Of a stretch of 15,481 nucleotides of DNA, positions 13,890-15,481 are shown piece by piece. The notes below the pieces were generated by a model that saw nothing but the letters and a program-made list of their open reading frames with translations, did no database searches and was not told the DNA's origin. The DNA is taken from positions 1 to 15,481 of the forward strand of contig JAITBS010000203.1 of the NCBI GenBank assembly GCA_031283515.1. The letters run 5' to 3'. Every line of letters starts with the position of its first letter. Within the stretch, counting starts at the first letter, position 1. The stretch comes from Planctomycetaceae bacterium (GTDB lineage Bacteria; Planctomycetota; Planctomycetia; Pirellulales; Thermoguttaceae). Position numbers and translations under genes: made by a program.

Positions 13890-15476
13890 TTAAAATAATA
13901 GTGAAACAAGTAAACAACAGCATCCGATGCCGCTGCTCAATAAACCGATAACTCCCAAAAGAATAAGACCGGCACAACCTGATCCAGGACCCGCTCCTTT
14001 ATCGTCGTGCTTTATCCATAGAGCGGGAAATTGCTCAATCTGTTGTTCAAGCTCTGGAGTACATACTGAAACAGCATAAACTTTTTCATCAACAATAGAG
14101 ATTACCAAACCAGGATATTTATTATACCGCCAATGTTTAGCAAAAATTGTGTCTTTAGCAAATTCCGGTTGATAGCGAATACGGTCTTTCGTAATCTCAT
14201 GTGGAAATTTAACTTGTAAGGACGATTCTTCATCAGGAAATCCCAATGCCTTGATAACTTCTTGTGAAGCGGGAGGTATAAAGTCGTTGGTCAATAGAAT
14301 TTGTGGAAATTCAATAGGTAATCCTACCACTCTAACTTGCCTAACCACAGATTCACCACCAACTGAGAAAGTAATTCTAAAAGCACCATGTTTGCGAAAA
14401 TAGCTCCTTATTAAAGCAGTATCTCCTATTATTTCGTTTCCTACTCCCTTTTCATCATCTGAACTGGTTTGAAGTTCACATGGTTTACCATCGACATTAA
14501 AAAAACCACCTATAGCGGTGTTATTATCAAATAAAACTGTAAAAAAATTAAGCCACACGGATGCACGATTTTTGGGAATATAAACAGTTGGTTCGGAAAC
14601 AACCAAAAGGCGTCCACTTGGACTACAATCCCAAAATGTTTTTTGAACAACTGAAGAAAAACCAGGAGCTGGTTCTGCTTGTAAAATGGTTTGTTCGTTT
14701 TGAGAAGGTGAATGAGGAACAGAAACAGGTATTGTTGTTTGCTGCTCTTGGATTTCCTGATCCAATGCCGCCCAAGGATTTGTTACATTTGGCGGCGGCG
14801 TTGATGTTTCTTGTGGTTCTGGCGACTCAGATATCGGAAGAATGGGGGAAACATTTTCATCGGACGGTGAATTGGGCATGTTTGTTTGTTGGTTTTGAGG
14901 TTCTTGATATGAAGTTATAGAAAAATCATTTGGTTTTTCTACCATATTTTGTGAATCAGGTGATTCTTGATTCGATATTGTGTAAGGATTGATTATTGCT
15001 GAAGGTTGTACAGATACTTCTTGTGGAATCGGCGGTGTAACGGTTGATGACGGAGAAGTTGGTGATTGACCATTAGACATTGTGTTCTTGTTCCCTTTTT
15101 GAATTTGTTCCAAATTATTTTTCACGAAAAGAAATAATTTTTGGAACAAATTATTTACGTCCGGTTCATTAGCGGCGTTATCGGCAATATTAGTACGGAA
15201 AATTGTTATACTGCACGGATATTTCCATGTTTCACCTTTCCACGCTTTTACAGCCGCCAAAATTGAAAAAATGACAGAACAAACACCGACTGTAATAATC
15301 ACAATACTACCAAGACGTAGGATAAAATAACCTGCAACTACGTAAATCAACAAACTGAGTAGCCAATTGAAAATATGTTTGCCATGAATATCGGCACGGG
15401 AATCTTTGTCTTTTGCTATTTCCCACAAAATAATTGCTACGGGAAAAAATAAAAGACCTGCAATATGCATCCGCAT
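13890..15476 (-). CDS. DUF4870-like membrane domain fused to a Pro-rich linker and a novel globular domain; 5' end possibly beyond the window
   Basis: At least 528 aa. Residues ~1-95 match the DUF4870 pattern: hydrophobic segment, IAKDKDSRADIHGKHIFNW, then helices LLSLLIYVVAGYFIL and SIVIITVGVCSVIFSILAAVKAW, ending GETWKYP. The usual N-terminal few residues are missing, so the true start may lie right of 15481. Residues ~133-270 are Pro/Ser/Gln/Thr-rich and probably disordered, with repeats such as NPYTISNQESP and NPWAALDQEIQ. Residues ~271-490 form an unrecognised globular domain with Trp and beta-like segments. A Gly/Cys-rich membrane helix ends the protein (about 499-528, with CCC at 519-521). 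The gene ends 28 bp before the AAA+ ATPase start, indicating an operon. An internal ATG (15080) with AAGGGA upstream may mark a second start. Confidence 0.7.
   Translation of the reverse strand: MRMHIAGLLFFPVAIILWEIAKDKDSRADIHGKHIFNWLLSLLIYVVAGYFILRLGSIVIITVGVCSVIFSILAAVKAWKGETWKYPCSITIFRTNIADNAANEPDVNNLFQKLFLFVKNNLEQIQKGNKNTMSNGQSPTSPSSTVTPPIPQEVSVQPSAIINPYTISNQESPDSQNMVEKPNDFSITSYQEPQNQQTNMPNSPSDENVSPILPISESPEPQETSTPPPNVTNPWAALDQEIQEQQTTIPVSVPHSPSQNEQTILQAEPAPGFSSVVQKTFWDCSPSGRLLVVSEPTVYIPKNRASVWLNFFTVLFDNNTAIGGFFNVDGKPCELQTSSDDEKGVGNEIIGDTALIRSYFRKHGAFRITFSVGGESVVRQVRVVGLPIEFPQILLTNDFIPPASQEVIKALGFPDEESSLQVKFPHEITKDRIRYQPEFAKDTIFAKHWRYNKYPGLVISIVDEKVYAVSVCTPELEQQIEQFPALWIKHDDKGAGPGSGCAGLILLGVIGLLSSGIGCCCLLVSLLF
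15105..15149 (-). promoter_or_regulatory. long hairpin inside the coding region, just before an internal ATG
   Basis: TTGTTCCAAATTATTT (15105-15120) and AAATAATTTTTGGAACAA (15132-15149) are complementary over 16 bp with a 2-nt bulge. They lie at the junction between the DUF4870-like domain and the Pro-rich part. On the minus strand the hairpin is followed by AAGGGA (15097-15092) and the in-frame ATG at 15080. It could be a relic of a former intergenic region or a control element for internal initiation. Confidence 0.45.
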
Positions 15477-15481
15477 AAAAT

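Noticed and set aside
14561..14920. Plus-strand 119-codon ORF opposite the DUF4870 fusion gene
   Set aside because: It is an antisense shadow of the low-complexity linker and globular domain frame, with no ribosome-binding site seen.

Overview
The window looks like a chromosomal piece of an AT-rich member of the Planctomycetota or a close PVC relative. The main evidence is the partial DUF1559 prepilin-like protein at the left edge, a family hugely expanded in planctomycetes. Supporting this are a kinase-fold protein with a transmembrane tail, an SH3b periplasmic protein and a DUF4870-type membrane protein. The taxonomic call is inference; no rRNA or other marker gene is present. Several genes (MFS, the 115-aa membrane protein, aroB, epmA) have no obvious Shine-Dalgarno sequence, while others have clear ones.

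Layout: (1) 1-1012, minus strand: DUF1559 protein, C-terminus cut off by the window edge. (2) 1013-2572: 1.56 kb without genes, dominated by two diverged direct copies of a ~440-bp element. Each carries a strong minus-strand promoter followed by conserved hairpins. The proximal copy forms the ~450-nt 5' leader of the DUF1559 gene; the distal copy has no gene of its own. (3) 2573-3928, plus: MacB/FtsX-type ABC permease without an adjacent ATPase. (4) 4149-6194, plus: three membrane or exported proteins in a row (MFS carrier, signal-peptide protein with one TM, 115-aa polytopic protein), visibly AT-richer than the next genes. (5) 6238-8339, plus: aroB (3-dehydroquinate synthase) and epmA (EF-P lysine ligase). 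(6) 8457-9659, minus: a tail-anchored pseudokinase lacking the catalytic residues, with palindromes upstream. (7) 9949-11388, minus: exported protein with two SH3b domains, flanked by copies of a short hairpin repeat; the upstream copy is one arm of a ~180-bp inverted-repeat element (11535-11716). (8) 11834-15476, minus: a two-gene operon made of a DUF4870-like protein fused to a Pro-rich linker and a new globular domain (5' end probably outside the window), then a CbxX/CbbX-type AAA+ ATPase with a TerB-like N-terminal region and a C-terminal zinc ribbon.

aroB and epmA are housekeeping. The best candidates for undescribed biology are the duplicated structured leader RNA, the CbbX-like AAA+/DUF4870-fusion pair, the tail-anchored pseudokinase, and the hairpin repeats around the SH3b gene. 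No CRISPR array, tRNA, rRNA or transposase gene was seen.
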